This document shows positions 29,087 to 38,205 of a DNA stretch of 64,000 nucleotides, one piece after another; the first letter of the stretch is position 1; each line of letters opens with the position of its first letter. A program made the position numbers and the translations under genes. Source of the stretch: Verrucomicrobiales bacterium (GTDB taxonomy: Bacteria > Verrucomicrobiota > Verrucomicrobiia > Verrucomicrobiales > DEV007); NCBI GenBank assembly GCA_016795385.1, contig JAEUHI010000025.1, positions 83,859-147,858 on the forward strand. The letters run 5' to 3'. The notes beneath the pieces were generated by a model. The model was not told where the DNA came from. It did not search any database and saw only the letters and a list, made by a program, of their open reading frames with translations.

Positions 29087-31072
29087 CTACTTTTTCTCGG
29101 GAGCGGGAGCCGCGGCTGGTGTGGCAGGTGCCGGAGCGGCCGGTTTCGGGGTCTCGGTCTTCGGTGCCTCGGCCGGTTTGGCTGCCGGTGCCGGGGCGGC
29201 AGGCTTGGCCTCCGTCGGCTTAGCTTCCGACGGCTTGGCAGCTTCAACCGGCTTGGCAGCCGGTGCCGGAGTCGCGGGTTTCGTTTCCGCAGGTTTGGGC
29301 GTGGCGGCCGGCTTGGGAGCGTCGGCCGGAGTGTTCGCGGGAGCCGGAGCCGCTGGTTTCGGCGCATCCGTCTTGGGCACCTCTGCTTTCTTTTCCGCTG
29401 GTTTGGGAGCATCCGCTTTGGCTGGTTCGGCTGCTTTGGCAGGTTCAGGTTTCTTCTCGGCCGGCGGAGTTTGGGGTGCCGGGGCTGCGGGAGCCGGAGT
29501 CGCCAGGTCCACACCCGTGTTGATTTCGAGATTCACGCTCCGCTCGAAGGCCTTGGCCTCCGCGGGATCGACTCCCGTTTGCCAGACGTAGGCCTTTTTC
29601 AAGGACGGGAGCTTGGCAAACGTCTCGAAGATCCCGTTGTCGACCTTGGTTCCGTATAGATTGACGTATTCGAGCTTGGCAAGAGAGGCGATCTCCGCGA
29701 TGCCCTTGCTGGTAACGGCGGTGTTCTCGAGATGGAGCCTCTCGAGGTCACGCATGAGGCGCACCGTCTTCATCCCCGCGTCCGTCACCTGGCTGCGGGC
29801 CAGATCGAGCCAGACGATGCGCTCCGCGACGGGTTCGAGCATCTTCAGCTGGTCGTCACCGAAATCTTTCGCGCCATTGATCACGTTCACCCGGAGGCGA
29901 TCGTCCTCGGCGGAGATCGGCATCACGGAGAAGCGATACTTCTCCGCCGCCTCGTTGACCTCGGCCATGCGGGCGGTTTTTTCCTCTTCCGGCAGGGAAT
30001 CCCATACGGACGGTGCGGCAGCGACCTCGGCGACGGTCTCCACCTCTTTGCCGGCGTGGATCGCGGCGACTTCGGTGGCGATCGCCACGATGCCCGGATC
30101 GCTCCCCAGTTGGGCCACGGTCGTGTCCGTCTTCGCACCGGCATTGATCCACAGTTTCAGCAATTCCACCTCGGCGGCCTGGAGCGGATCACCTTGCGGG
30201 GGCATGAATTCATCGTCGTCGTGCGGCAGGAGGACGCGGACGATCATTTCCGACTCATCCGCCTTGCCCGGTACCACGGTGGGATAGTCCGAACCTTCGG
30301 CACCCGCGAGGAGCAGCTCGTAGGTATCCATGCGGAGCTTGCCTTTGATCTTGTTTTCGTTGTGGCACTCGTTGCAGGTCTTCTCGAGCACGGGCACGAC
30401 GAGATCCTGATAGACGAGCCGCTCGCCGATCGGTGTTTCGACCGGTGCCTCCCCAGCCCCTGCCGCGGGCCCCTCCGCCGGCTCCTCCGCGTGGGTGCCG
30501 AGACCGATCAGCAGGGCGGGTTTCAAGGCGGCGGGCGCATGCTCCGTGAGGTAGTCGGGCTCGTGCACCATCGCTCCCCCAAAATGGCCGCTCGCCGCCG
30601 TGGCGAAGGCCGCCACCGCCGTTCCGAAGCCCGAGAGAATCCGCTTTCCCTTCACCGCGAAGACGAGGGCGAAGAGCGTGAAGACGACCACGGCAAGACC
30701 AAAGTAGAGGTGCAGGTTCATCGCCCGCCCCGAATAGTCCTCGAGCGTCATGAGGAGGTAACCGACCACCGTTGCCCCGATCCCGCTGAGGAAACTGAGC
30801 CATAGAACAAACGGAATGGTGGGCCGCAGATGGGCGAAGGCCGTGAAGTAACCCAGCGCCTCCATGATCAGGACCAGAAAGATGAGACCGATCGGCAGGT
30901 GCACGATCAGCACGTGGAAGCGGGCGATGAAATGCAGGAATCCGCCCTGCTCGGCCCCGCCGCGATAGGCGAACCAGATCCCGGCGAGGAGCGCCGCCCA
31001 GACGATCCCAAGGAGGATCGCCAGCTTGACCGAAGTCTTCGTGGGCGCCTGATGCTTCACAAAACTACTCAT
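29087..31072 (-). CDS. Membrane c-type cytochrome with leucine-rich repeats and an Ala/Pro/Lys tail
   Basis: The 661-residue protein has several domains. Four to five membrane helices in the first ~170 residues resemble DUF2231. A planctomycete-type cytochrome domain carries one heme motif CNECH. About five leucine-rich repeat units follow, for instance LERLHLENTAVTSKGIAEIA and LEYVNLYGTKV. The last ~150 residues are a low-complexity Ala/Pro/Lys tail, like a cell-wall-spanning or nucleic-acid-like linker. It probably transfers electrons at the outer side of the inner membrane. It lies upstream of the lipoprotein-resB-ccsA group, in the same direction. Confidence 0.82.
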   Translation of the reverse strand: MSSFVKHQAPTKTSVKLAILLGIVWAALLAGIWFAYRGGAEQGGFLHFIARFHVLIVHLPIGLIFLVLIMEALGYFTAFAHLRPTIPFVLWLSFLSGIGATVVGYLLMTLEDYSGRAMNLHLYFGLAVVVFTLFALVFAVKGKRILSGFGTAVAAFATAASGHFGGAMVHEPDYLTEHAPAALKPALLIGLGTHAEEPAEGPAAGAGEAPVETPIGERLVYQDLVVPVLEKTCNECHNENKIKGKLRMDTYELLLAGAEGSDYPTVVPGKADESEMIVRVLLPHDDDEFMPPQGDPLQAAEVELLKLWINAGAKTDTTVAQLGSDPGIVAIATEVAAIHAGKEVETVAEVAAAPSVWDSLPEEEKTARMAEVNEAAEKYRFSVMPISAEDDRLRVNVINGAKDFGDDQLKMLEPVAERIVWLDLARSQVTDAGMKTVRLMRDLERLHLENTAVTSKGIAEIASLAKLEYVNLYGTKVDNGIFETFAKLPSLKKAYVWQTGVDPAEAKAFERSVNLEINTGVDLATPAPAAPAPQTPPAEKKPEPAKAAEPAKADAPKPAEKKAEVPKTDAPKPAAPAPANTPADAPKPAATPKPAETKPATPAPAAKPVEAAKPSEAKPTEAKPAAPAPAAKPAEAPKTETPKPAAPAPATPAAAPAPEKK

Positions 31073-31227
31073 ATTCCACGAGCTTCGCGCCGGTGGGGAG
31101 GGTGGTCAAATGCGCGTTGGCGTGCAAAAAGCCACCGTAACGAGCCATCCGGCAGGTCCCCGCATCCGACCCCTTCGGGCTCATTTGGTTGCCGATGGGA
31201 CCGAACCGAGGCTCCGCGGAAATTAAT

Positions 31228-31256
31228 TTGGCAAAGTGAAATATTTCGCTTCAATA
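31228..31256 (+). promoter_or_regulatory. Promoter with a near-palindromic operator in its spacer, before the dynamin-like gene
   Basis: TTGGCA (31228-31233) and TCAATA (31251-31256) are separated by 17 bases. The spacer plus one base (31234-31251) is an 18-base inverted repeat with a single mismatched pair, AAGTGAAAT against ATTTCGCTT. A repressor binding there would block RNA polymerase. It could equally serve the divergent cytochrome gene. Confidence 0.45.
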
Positions 31257-31350
31257 AGCTTGCGACTCCATTATGGAAACAATGCGGGTTTGGTCGGTCT
31301 CTTGCTGATTCCTCCAACGCCGTTCCATTGTCCCTCATCCGATCACCGCC

Positions 31351-33111
31351 TTGGCCGACAAACCGACAGACCAGCTCGGCAAAAACTACTTCCAGACCCG
31401 GGAGAAGTTGAGCAAGACCATCGAGTCGCTCGGCGAGCTGGGACGGGAGAGCGGGATCAATCCGGGCCGTCTCGCCCTCCTCAAAAATCTCCTCGCCAAC
31501 CTCGAGGATCCCTTCCTCTTCGTTGTCGTCGGCGAAGTGAACGCCGGCAAATCGACCCTGCTGAACGCCCTCTTCGGCGAAGATTTCTGCAATGCCGACG
31601 TCATCCCCACGACCGAGCGCATCGCCTTTTTCAAACACGGGGCCGAGCCCCACGAATTCGAATTCTCCGAGGACATCGTCGAGGTTTTCCGCCCCAACGC
31701 CTTCCTGAAGGATTTCAATCTCGTCGACACGCCCGGGACGAACTCGATCGAGTCCACCCACCAGCAGATCACCGAGCAATTCCTGCCGATGGCGGATCTC
31801 GTGCTCTTTGTCTTTTCGGTGACGAATCCCTGGGGAGCCTCGACCTGGGAATTTCTCGACCGCATCCACCACCAGTGGAAAAAGAAGATCGTCTTCATCC
31901 TCCAGCAGTGCGACCTCCGCACCGACGAGGAAGTCGCCGCCATCCTTGAGCACCTCCAGAAGACCGCACATCACCGCTTCGGCCAGCATTTCCCCACCTT
32001 CGCGGTCTCGGCGAAAAAGGCCTTCCTCGCGAAGACCTCCGGGTTGGAAAACGAGGACTTCTCGCGCAAGAGCCAGATCGAGGGGCTCGAGCGCTACATC
32101 GCCGGAGTCGTCGAATCCTCCGAACCGCGTCTCATCAAGCTGATCCATGCCTGGCGTGCCGCCTGCTACGTGCTCGGGGAAGTGAAGGAAAGCCTCGGCA
32201 CCGCCTCCGAGATCATCCGCGCCGACAACGAGCTACTCAGCGAGCTCGAGCCCGCCTGCAAGATGCAGCAGGAGCGCACCTTGAAAAAATGCGAGCCGCT
32301 CTTCGAGGCCTTCGATCAGAGCTTCATGGCCGCCGGGCTCCAGGCCGAGCCGCTTCTGGATTCCGAGTTCCGCGTCATCTCCGCCCTCATGCCCAAACGC
32401 AAGAGCGCCGAGGAAATCGAGGGCCTCATCTTCGCCACGACGATGAAAGCCGTGCGCCGCAGCATCGGGGCCGGTGCCACTGCGGTGAAGGAAGACGTCG
32501 CCCATCTCTGGGAGCGGGTCTCCGAGGAGATGCAGGAGCATTTCAATCTCGAGCTCAGCGTCGGCGAAGACGGCACCCCCGACTGGAGCGCCGCCCACCG
32601 CCGCATCGAGGAGAAGGTGGAAGAGGCCACTGCCGCGACCTTGCGCGATCTGAAGCTGCGCGATCAGCTCGGCGGTCTCTTCCAGCGCCGCAGCCGGATG
32701 ATCTGGGGCTTCATTTTCTCCGCCATCCTCACCGCCCTCGGCGGCGTCATTCTCACGATGCTGGAGCAATCCCCGTGGAATGCGATCGCCTTCGGCATCG
32801 CCTCCTGTCTTCTCGCCCTCGGCGCGGTGGTGGGATCGCAATCGGTGAAAAAGGCCCGCGCTTTCTACACCGCGATCCTCGACCGCCATCGCGAGTTGCT
32901 CGCCAAAGCGCAACGCAAGGCCTTCACCGAAGGCACGACCGCTTTCTATCAAGACTTCATCGGACTTTTCGAGCCCCTTCGCAACGTCTGCCGCGAGCAT
33001 CGCGAGCGCTACGAGCCCCAGCTCCGCGTCATCAAGCAGACCGAGACCTCCCTCGCCGAACTCGAGCGCATCCTCGCTCCCGTCGAAAAGGCGCTCAGCT
33101 CCCGGAAATAG
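31351..33111 (+). CDS. Bacterial dynamin-like GTPase
   Basis: The 586-residue protein has a GTPase domain with P-loop GEVNAGKST (residues about 61-69), switch-region threonines in IPTTERI, G3 motif DTPGTNS and G4-type QQCD. A long helical region follows, then two adjacent membrane segments (IWGFIFSAILTALGGVILT and AIAFGIASCLLALGAVV) that may form the membrane paddle, and a C-terminal coiled coil. Such proteins remodel or repair membranes, and some act in phage defence. The start is TTG 31351. The 3' end overlaps the convergent gmhA by 17 bases. Confidence 0.88.
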   Translation: MADKPTDQLGKNYFQTREKLSKTIESLGELGRESGINPGRLALLKNLLANLEDPFLFVVVGEVNAGKSTLLNALFGEDFCNADVIPTTERIAFFKHGAEPHEFEFSEDIVEVFRPNAFLKDFNLVDTPGTNSIESTHQQITEQFLPMADLVLFVFSVTNPWGASTWEFLDRIHHQWKKKIVFILQQCDLRTDEEVAAILEHLQKTAHHRFGQHFPTFAVSAKKAFLAKTSGLENEDFSRKSQIEGLERYIAGVVESSEPRLIKLIHAWRAACYVLGEVKESLGTASEIIRADNELLSELEPACKMQQERTLKKCEPLFEAFDQSFMAAGLQAEPLLDSEFRVISALMPKRKSAEEIEGLIFATTMKAVRRSIGAGATAVKEDVAHLWERVSEEMQEHFNLELSVGEDGTPDWSAAHRRIEEKVEEATAATLRDLKLRDQLGGLFQRRSRMIWGFIFSAILTALGGVILTMLEQSPWNAIAFGIASCLLALGAVVGSQSVKKARAFYTAILDRHRELLAKAQRKAFTEGTTAFYQDFIGLFEPLRNVCREHRERYEPQLRVIKQTETSLAELERILAPVEKALSSRK

Positions 33112-33697
33112 TCGAGACCGTCTCCGCGAAGGCCAGCTCCGCCAGATCGCAGAGGAGATGCCCGGCGATGAGGTGACATTCCTGCACCCGCGCCGTCACC
33201 GGAGAAGGCACCGCGAGGGTGAGATCGGCGAGTTCCGCGCAACGCCCCCCGTTCTGTCCCGTGAAGGCAAAGGTTCCGATGCCTTCGCCGCGGGCGAATT
33301 CGAGGCCGCGCACCACATTCTTGCTCGTGCCCGAGGTCGAGATGCCCACGACGATGTCGCCCGGCCGGCAGAGCGCCTCGATCTGGCGGGCGAAGACCGT
33401 CTCGAATCCGAAATCATTGGCACAGGCCGTCAGCGCCGAGGTATCCGTGGTCAGCGCGAGCGAGGGCAGCCCCCGGCGATTGCGCGTGAAGCGCACCGTG
33501 AACTCCGTCGCGAAATGCTGCGAATCCGCCGCGCTGCCGCCGTTGCCGAAAAAGCAGATCTTTCCCCCATCGCGCAGGCAGGCCACCGTGCGAGCCGCCA
33601 TCTCGGCGATGATGCCCGAGCAGGCGTCCTGGAATCGCGCCACCGTCGCGGCGTGGTCGTCGAGGGTCTCGCGGATGATGCGGTCGTTGTCGATCAT
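33095..33697 (-). CDS. gmhA: Phosphoheptose isomerase-like SIS protein
   Basis: Converts sedoheptulose 7-phosphate to D-glycero-D-manno-heptose 7-phosphate for LPS core synthesis. The 200-residue protein has the SIS sugar-phosphate motif FGNGGSAADSQHFATEF (residues 50-66) and VGISTSGTSKNV. The C-terminal half has the helix ECHLIAGHLLCDLAE. A DiaA-like replication role is the main alternative. The neighbour hldA, 15 bases upstream in the same direction, strongly favours GmhA. Confidence 0.88.
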   Translation of the reverse strand: MIDNDRIIRETLDDHAATVARFQDACSGIIAEMAARTVACLRDGGKICFFGNGGSAADSQHFATEFTVRFTRNRRGLPSLALTTDTSALTACANDFGFETVFARQIEALCRPGDIVVGISTSGTSKNVVRGLEFARGEGIGTFAFTGQNGGRCAELADLTLAVPSPVTARVQECHLIAGHLLCDLAELAFAETVSTISGS

Positions 33698-33712
33698 GGC
33701 TTAGTAAACGGA

Positions 33713-34747
33713 TCAGGCCGGCACTCCTTGGGGAAAATCCCGGGTGATCGCCTCGAGCAACTCCTCGCGTTCGATCGGAGTCGTGCCCAGCTTGCCGACG
33801 ACGACGCTGCTCGCGAGATTCGAAATCCGCGCCGCGATCACCGGCGAGAGGCCCGCACAAAGGCCGAGCGTATAAACCGCGATCGCCGTATCGCCGGCAC
33901 CCGAGACATCGAAGACCTCGCGCGCCTTGGCCGGAATGTGGGCCGGAATCGACCCTGTTGAGAAGACGAGCATACCCTGTTCACCCAGGGTCAGGAGGAT
34001 CTGATCGCAGGACCATCGCTCCAGCAGGCGCGAGCCCACCTCGAGGAGCGGACCATCTTCCAGCGGCGGAACGCCCGCGTCGCGGTTCACGTCTTCGATT
34101 CCGGCACAGGCGAAGGCCTCGGAGCGGTTCGGCTTCACCGTCGTCACGCCACGCCATTCCACCGGATTGCCCGGCTTCGGATCGACCGTCACCGGCACCC
34201 CGCGCTCCGCAGCCGCCGCGAGCAGTCCGGCGACGAGTTCGGCACTGATGAGACCCTTGCCATAATCCTCGATGATGATCCCGTCGATGCGCGGCAGCAC
34301 CTCGCGGATGCGCGCGACCAGCTCCGCCGCGAGCGCGGGCTCGAGCGGATGCCGTTTCTCCCGATCGATCCGGACGACCTGCTGATGCCTCGCGACGACG
34401 CGAGTTTTCGTAATCGTGTGATACTCCGGACGCCGCAGACAGAGCTCCATCCCGATGCCGTGTTCGCCGAGCGTTTCCTCGAGAAGAGTTCCATTCGCAT
34501 CGAGCCCGTAGAGACCTGAGAGCTCCACCTTCGCTCCAAAGGGAGTGATGTTCCTCGCGACATTGGCGGCACCACCGGGATAGCGCGATTCGCTCTGCAC
34601 CTCCACGACCGGCACGGGAGCCTCGGGAGAAATGCGCGAGACGCTGCCCCAGATGAACCAATCCAGCATCACATCCCCGACGACGAGGATGCGGCAGTCG
34701 GCAAATCGGGCGAGGAGGGCCTCGGGAGTCAGGGTCGTTTCCGCCAT
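33713..34747 (-). CDS. hldA: D-glycero-beta-D-manno-heptose 7-phosphate kinase (separate kinase form)
   Basis: PfkB-family kinase for ADP-heptose synthesis. The 344-residue protein contains GDVMLDWFIWG at the N terminus, YPGGAANVARNITPFG, VDPKPGNP, and the nucleotide and catalytic motif DVSGAGDTAIA near the C terminus. It has only the kinase domain, so the adenylyltransferase half (HldC/RfaE2) must be elsewhere. It forms an operon with gmhA. Confidence 0.9.
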   Translation of the reverse strand: MAETTLTPEALLARFADCRILVVGDVMLDWFIWGSVSRISPEAPVPVVEVQSESRYPGGAANVARNITPFGAKVELSGLYGLDANGTLLEETLGEHGIGMELCLRRPEYHTITKTRVVARHQQVVRIDREKRHPLEPALAAELVARIREVLPRIDGIIIEDYGKGLISAELVAGLLAAAAERGVPVTVDPKPGNPVEWRGVTTVKPNRSEAFACAGIEDVNRDAGVPPLEDGPLLEVGSRLLERWSCDQILLTLGEQGMLVFSTGSIPAHIPAKAREVFDVSGAGDTAIAVYTLGLCAGLSPVIAARISNLASSVVVGKLGTTPIEREELLEAITRDFPQGVPA

Positions 34748-34813
34748 GGGCGGCTAGGCTAAAGCGGACGCGGCGGGATTGCAAAGAGGGATCGCAAGGG
34801 GCGGAGGATCCGA

Positions 34814-35374
34814 TCACCAGACCCGATACGGCGACTGGAGCCCCGACAAAATGAGAAAATCCCGCACCGCGCGGCCCCGCCAACAGGGGTCGGCGAGCCG
34901 CAACACCTCGCGATGGTCCACCCAACCCAGGGGCCAAGTCCGGAAGACGGGATCGCCGTAGCAGGACATTCCTCCCCAGCCTGGCAACGTCGCCAAGGGA
35001 ATCCGCACCTGCTGGCGAAGGGTGATGACGATCGGTCCCTCGATCCCGGCAAGCCCGGTCACAGCCACCGGCTCAGAAACCGGAGCCGGGCCGGGTTCAT
35101 CCGCCGGCACTGTCGTTTCCGTACCCGGCAAATCCTCCACCGGCTCGTAGAGGGAACGATAAGAAGGCGAGAGGAGATCATAGCCCACCTTCGCGATCCC
35201 CTCGCGATGACGGAAGGTCAGCCCGGTCGTGTCGGCGCCCATCACGAAAATCTCGCGGTAAACCTGTCCCTGCGTCGTCGTCAGACTTTCGTGATCGTAG
35301 TCGCCCTCCTGAGCGGTCGCCATACCGAACCCACCTGCCAAACACAGACAAAGAGCAGATCTGAGAAAATTCAT
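34814..35374 (-). CDS. Exported protein of unknown function
   Basis: From ATG 35374 the protein has 186 residues, with a clear signal peptide ending near GMATA|QEGDYD. The mature part contains TTTQGQVYREIFVMGADTTG and FRHREGIAKVGYDLLSP, a pattern seen in short periplasmic proteins of Verrucomicrobia that begin 'tt.qG..Y....v...d..gltf.H..Giakv'. A Pro-rich stretch and a last part with two cysteines follow. Function unknown. It lies upstream of hldA in the same direction, after a 66-base gap. Confidence 0.65.
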   Translation of the reverse strand: MNFLRSALCLCLAGGFGMATAQEGDYDHESLTTTQGQVYREIFVMGADTTGLTFRHREGIAKVGYDLLSPSYRSLYEPVEDLPGTETTVPADEPGPAPVSEPVAVTGLAGIEGPIVITLRQQVRIPLATLPGWGGMSCYGDPVFRTWPLGWVDHREVLRLADPCWRGRAVRDFLILSGLQSPYRVW

Positions 35375-35485
35375 AATATTGAGACTCTTAATTGAAAATC
35401 GTTTCGAGTCCAAGCCAAAAATCGCGCGACCGCGGCCCGCTCTTTCGACGCGAAAATTCACCGATCTTCCCTTATCGGTAGAGAC

Positions 35486-36292
35486 ATGAGCCACGAACTT
35501 GCCTCCTCCTTTGAATCGGAAGTGATCCAACGCAGCCACGAAGTGCCGGTGCTCGTCGATTTCTGGGCCGACTGGTGCGGACCTTGTCTCATGTTCGGCC
35601 CCATCCTCGAGCGTTCCGTCGCCGCAGCCGGGGGCCGTTGGGAACTCGTGAAGGTCAATACCGAGCGCCATCCCGATCTCGCCCAGCGCCACGGCATCCG
35701 CAGCCTCCCGACGATCCGTCTTTTTGTGAAGGGCGTCTCTGTCGCCGAATCACTCGGCGCGCTCTCCGACGCGGCGTTGAAGCAATGGCTCGACCGCCAT
35801 CTCCCTTCGAAACACGACGCCGCCCTCGATGCCGCCGAAGCCAGGCTATCTGCGGGAGAGTTCGCCTCCGTCGCCAAAACCGCCGACGAAGTGCTCGCCG
35901 CGGAACCGGGGAACGATCGTGCCCTATTTCTGAAAGCGATCAGTTCCCTCGCCCTCGATCCCACCGCCGTCGCCACCAGTGCCAACGCCATTCCCGCGGG
36001 TTCGCCCTTCTTCGAAAAAACCGGACCGCTCAAGGAACTCGCGAAAATTCTCGTCGCGCCCCCGACCGAAGAGGGCAAAGGGGCGGTCCCCTGCGCGAAC
36101 GCCATCGCCGCGATCCGAAAGCTCGATTGGGACGCCGCGTGCGCCGCCTTTCTCGAGTTGCTCGAGCGCGACCGCCACTACGGCTACGACCTCGCCGCGA
36201 AAGCGCTGAAGCAGATCTTCCTCCTCCTCGGTCCCCGCGACGCCATCACCACCCGACACCAGCCGCGTTTCGCGAGCCTGCTCTTTTCCTGA
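35486..36292 (+). CDS. Thioredoxin fold with TPR-like tail (CnoX/YbbN type)
   Basis: The 268-residue protein has a thioredoxin domain with the active site W30-C31-G-P-C34 and the cis-proline stretch [11 protein letters not shown] helical C-terminal half ([41 protein letters not shown]) resembles the tetratricopeptide tail of CnoX/YbbN chaperedoxins. These protect proteins from oxidative damage. It lies two bases upstream of msrB, a natural partner, because thioredoxin reduces methionine sulfoxide reductases. Confidence 0.85.
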   Translation: MSHELASSFESEVIQRSHEVPVLVDFWADWCGPCLMFGPILERSVAAAGGRWELVKVNTERHPDLAQRHGIRSLPTIRLFVKGVSVAESLGALSDAALKQWLDRHLPSKHDAALDAAEARLSAGEFASVAKTADEVLAAEPGNDRALFLKAISSLALDPTAVATSANAIPAGSPFFEKTGPLKELAKILVAPPTEEGKGAVPCANAIAAIRKLDWDAACAAFLELLERDRHYGYDLAAKALKQIFLLLGPRDAITTRHQPRFASLLFS

Positions 36293-36294
36293 CC

Positions 36295-36678
36295 ATGAAC
36301 GAATCCGAAGACGACCTCCGCGCCCGGCTCACACCGGAACAATATCACGTGACCTGCAACGGCGGCACCGAGCCACCCTTCGACAACGCCTACTGGGATC
36401 ACAAGGAAGCGGGCACCTACGTCGATGTCATCAGCGGGGTGCCGCTCTTTTCCTCGGAGGCGAAATTCGACAGCGGCACCGGTTGGCCGAGCTTTTTCGC
36501 CCCGATCGACGGTGATGAAATCGTGGAGGTGGTCGACACCAGCTACGGCATGCGCCGCGTCGAAGTGCGTGCGAAAACTTCCGGCGCCCATCTCGGCCAT
36601 GTTTTTCCCGACGGCCCCAAGCCGACCGGTCTGCGCTATTGCATCAACTCCGCCGCGCTGAGATTTGTGCCGGCGTGA
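36295..36678 (+). CDS. msrB: Peptide methionine-(R)-sulfoxide reductase B, zinc-less type
   Basis: The 127-residue cytoplasmic protein repairs R-methionine sulfoxide. Core motifs are [22 protein letters not shown] and [19 protein letters not shown], with the catalytic cysteine at residue 116. All four zinc-binding cysteines of the usual CVCCG and CSQCG pairs are replaced: the first site reads VDVISG (43-48) and the second AKTSG (93-97). A second cysteine sits at residue 21. It is co-transcribed with the thioredoxin-like gene. Confidence 0.93.
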   Translation: MNESEDDLRARLTPEQYHVTCNGGTEPPFDNAYWDHKEAGTYVDVISGVPLFSSEAKFDSGTGWPSFFAPIDGDEIVEVVDTSYGMRRVEVRAKTSGAHLGHVFPDGPKPTGLRYCINSAALRFVPA

Positions 36679-36688
36679 GTTCTGATGA

Positions 36689-36707
36689 AAGCGGTGGGAC
36701 GCCGCTT
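36689..36707. terminator. Hairpin between the convergent msrB and xerC genes
   Basis: AAGCGG (36689-36694) pairs with CCGCTT (36702-36707) over a seven-base loop, inside the 35-base gap between the two stop codons. It could end both transcripts. A short T-rich stretch follows on the plus strand. Confidence 0.45.
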
Positions 36708-36713
36708 CTACTT

Positions 36714-37619
36714 TCACGCCCTCGGGTGGGACTTCTCGTAGACCTGCTTCATCCGCTCGATCGAGACGTGGGTGTAGATCTGCGTCGTCGAAAGACTCGC
36801 GTGACCCAACAAGGTCTGCACGCTGCGCAGATCGGCTCCGTGATCGAGCAAGTGGGTCGCGAAGCTGTGGCGGAGTTTGTGCGGGCTCGCCTTCTGCGGG
36901 ATGTCGCAGAGGGCGTGATACTTTTGAAACAGGTCCGAGATCGCCCGCGTCGTCATCCGCCTTCTCAATTTGCTGAGAAAGAGCGCGCCCGACATCACCT
37001 TCGCGGCATTGCGATAGCGATGGATCGCCTCCGCCGCCGTACTGCCGATGGGACAGACCCGCTCCTTGCTGCCTTTGCCGAAGACACGAATGCATTCGTG
37101 ATGCAGGTCGAAATCCTCGACATTCAGCGCCGCCAGTTCGGAGAGACGGATGCCCGATCCATAAAACAACTCCAGGATCGCCGCATCGCGCTCCGCCGCC
37201 CAGGACGGAGCCTGCTTCGGCTGCACGATGTGAAAGGGCTTTTCGAGCAGCTCGATCACCTGCTTCTGGTTCAGCACCACCGGCAGCTTTTTCTCCGCCT
37301 TCGGGAGAAGGACATCCGCGACCGGATTGCTCTTCAATCCCGCACGCCGGGTGAGGAATTTGTAAAAGCTCCGCAAGGCCGCGAAGTGAAGACGCACCGT
37401 GGCGCGGGCGAGATTGTCGCGCATGCAGCGGTAGAGGTAATCCCGGAAATCCTCGGGATCGGCGTCGGCCCAGCCTTTTTTCGCCGGCAACCACTCGCGG
37501 AAGCGCGTGATGGCGTGCTCGTAATTCGCGAGAGTGCGATGCGAGCTGTTCTTCTCGACCGAAAGGTATTCGAGGAATTCCTCGAGCCGGTCGTCGTGGG
37601 CTCGGGCGGAGACGGACAC
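36714..37619 (-). CDS. xerC: Tyrosine recombinase XerC/XerD type
   Basis: Resolves chromosome dimers at dif. The 301-residue protein has an N-terminal core-binding domain (FLEYLSVEKNSSHRTLANYE) and the catalytic set R158 (SGIRLSEL), K182 (FGKGSKER), H247 and R250 (PHKLRHSFATHLL), H273 (LLGHASLSTTQ) and Y282 (IYTHV). It starts with GTG 37619. No mobile element adjoins, so a housekeeping role is likely. XerC and XerD cannot be told apart by eye. Confidence 0.9.
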   Translation of the reverse strand: MSVSARAHDDRLEEFLEYLSVEKNSSHRTLANYEHAITRFREWLPAKKGWADADPEDFRDYLYRCMRDNLARATVRLHFAALRSFYKFLTRRAGLKSNPVADVLLPKAEKKLPVVLNQKQVIELLEKPFHIVQPKQAPSWAAERDAAILELFYGSGIRLSELAALNVEDFDLHHECIRVFGKGSKERVCPIGSTAAEAIHRYRNAAKVMSGALFLSKLRRRMTTRAISDLFQKYHALCDIPQKASPHKLRHSFATHLLDHGADLRSVQTLLGHASLSTTQIYTHVSIERMKQVYEKSHPRA

Positions 37620-37656
37620 GCGGAGGAAAGGTTGCGGGCGTCCCGGCCGGGGGCGC

Positions 37657-38070
37657 TCAGTTCACCGAGGCACCACCCTTCGGCCAGAAGTGTGCGCCGC
37701 GATAGCTGAGCGACGAACTCATCGCGCCCGGCGCGTCCGAAGGATGCTCGGGCAGGCGGACGGTCTGCTCGAAGATCGCGCGGAAGCCATGAGAATCATT
37801 CCAGCCCAGAGCGATGCGGTATTCGCGGTCTTCGGCGAGGAGCGGCACGATGAAATGGCCGGCTTCGCGATGGAGGAAAATCGTTTCCTCGGCGTCCGAC
37901 TGCTGCCCGTTCACCTGGAGGCAAAGGCGGACCGACGAGTGCATCGGGTGGCGCTCGCTCGTCAGATTCCAGTAGACCACCGCCGTGTCGCAATTCCGCG
38001 GGATCACCGCGAACGAGTCGTCACAGTAAGGAATGGAGTCAAAAACGGGATCTGAGGCGACGGCTTCCAT
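37657..38070 (-). CDS. DUF4912-like protein
   Basis: From ATG 38070 the protein has 137 residues. It contains the pattern FAVIPRNCDTAVVYWNLTSE, close to the DUF4912 hallmark (L.prdp..l.vyWdl), then RLCLQVNG and VPLLAEDREYRIALGW. Family function is unknown. It is divergent from hisF; their shared 135-base gap is AT-rich and holds a direct repeat AGTTAAG twice, three bases apart, near 38090. Confidence 0.6.
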   Translation of the reverse strand: MEAVASDPVFDSIPYCDDSFAVIPRNCDTAVVYWNLTSERHPMHSSVRLCLQVNGQQSDAEETIFLHREAGHFIVPLLAEDREYRIALGWNDSHGFRAIFEQTVRLPEHPSDAPGAMSSSLSYRGAHFWPKGGASVN

Positions 38071-38205
38071 GGCAGATTCGGGGCGATAGTTAAGAGAAGT
38101 TAAGCATAGCGCGTTCCGAATTACCAGATTTTTTTGAAACTTCCGCAAATTTTTTCCAAGTCTTTCAACGAGCGGAATTTCCACATGGGGCTACCCTATT
38201 CGCCC

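Noticed and set aside
25186..29591. Long open frames on the plus strand opposite ccsA, resB, the lipoprotein and the cytochrome gene (up to 817 codons)
   Set aside because: They mirror strong genes of known families on the other strand, have Glu/Arg/His-rich or Gly/Ala-repetitive translations, and arise from high GC at third codon positions.
36714..37619. Integrase of a genomic island
   Set aside because: The recombinase has the XerC/XerD length and no attachment-site repeat, tRNA or mobile genes beside it.
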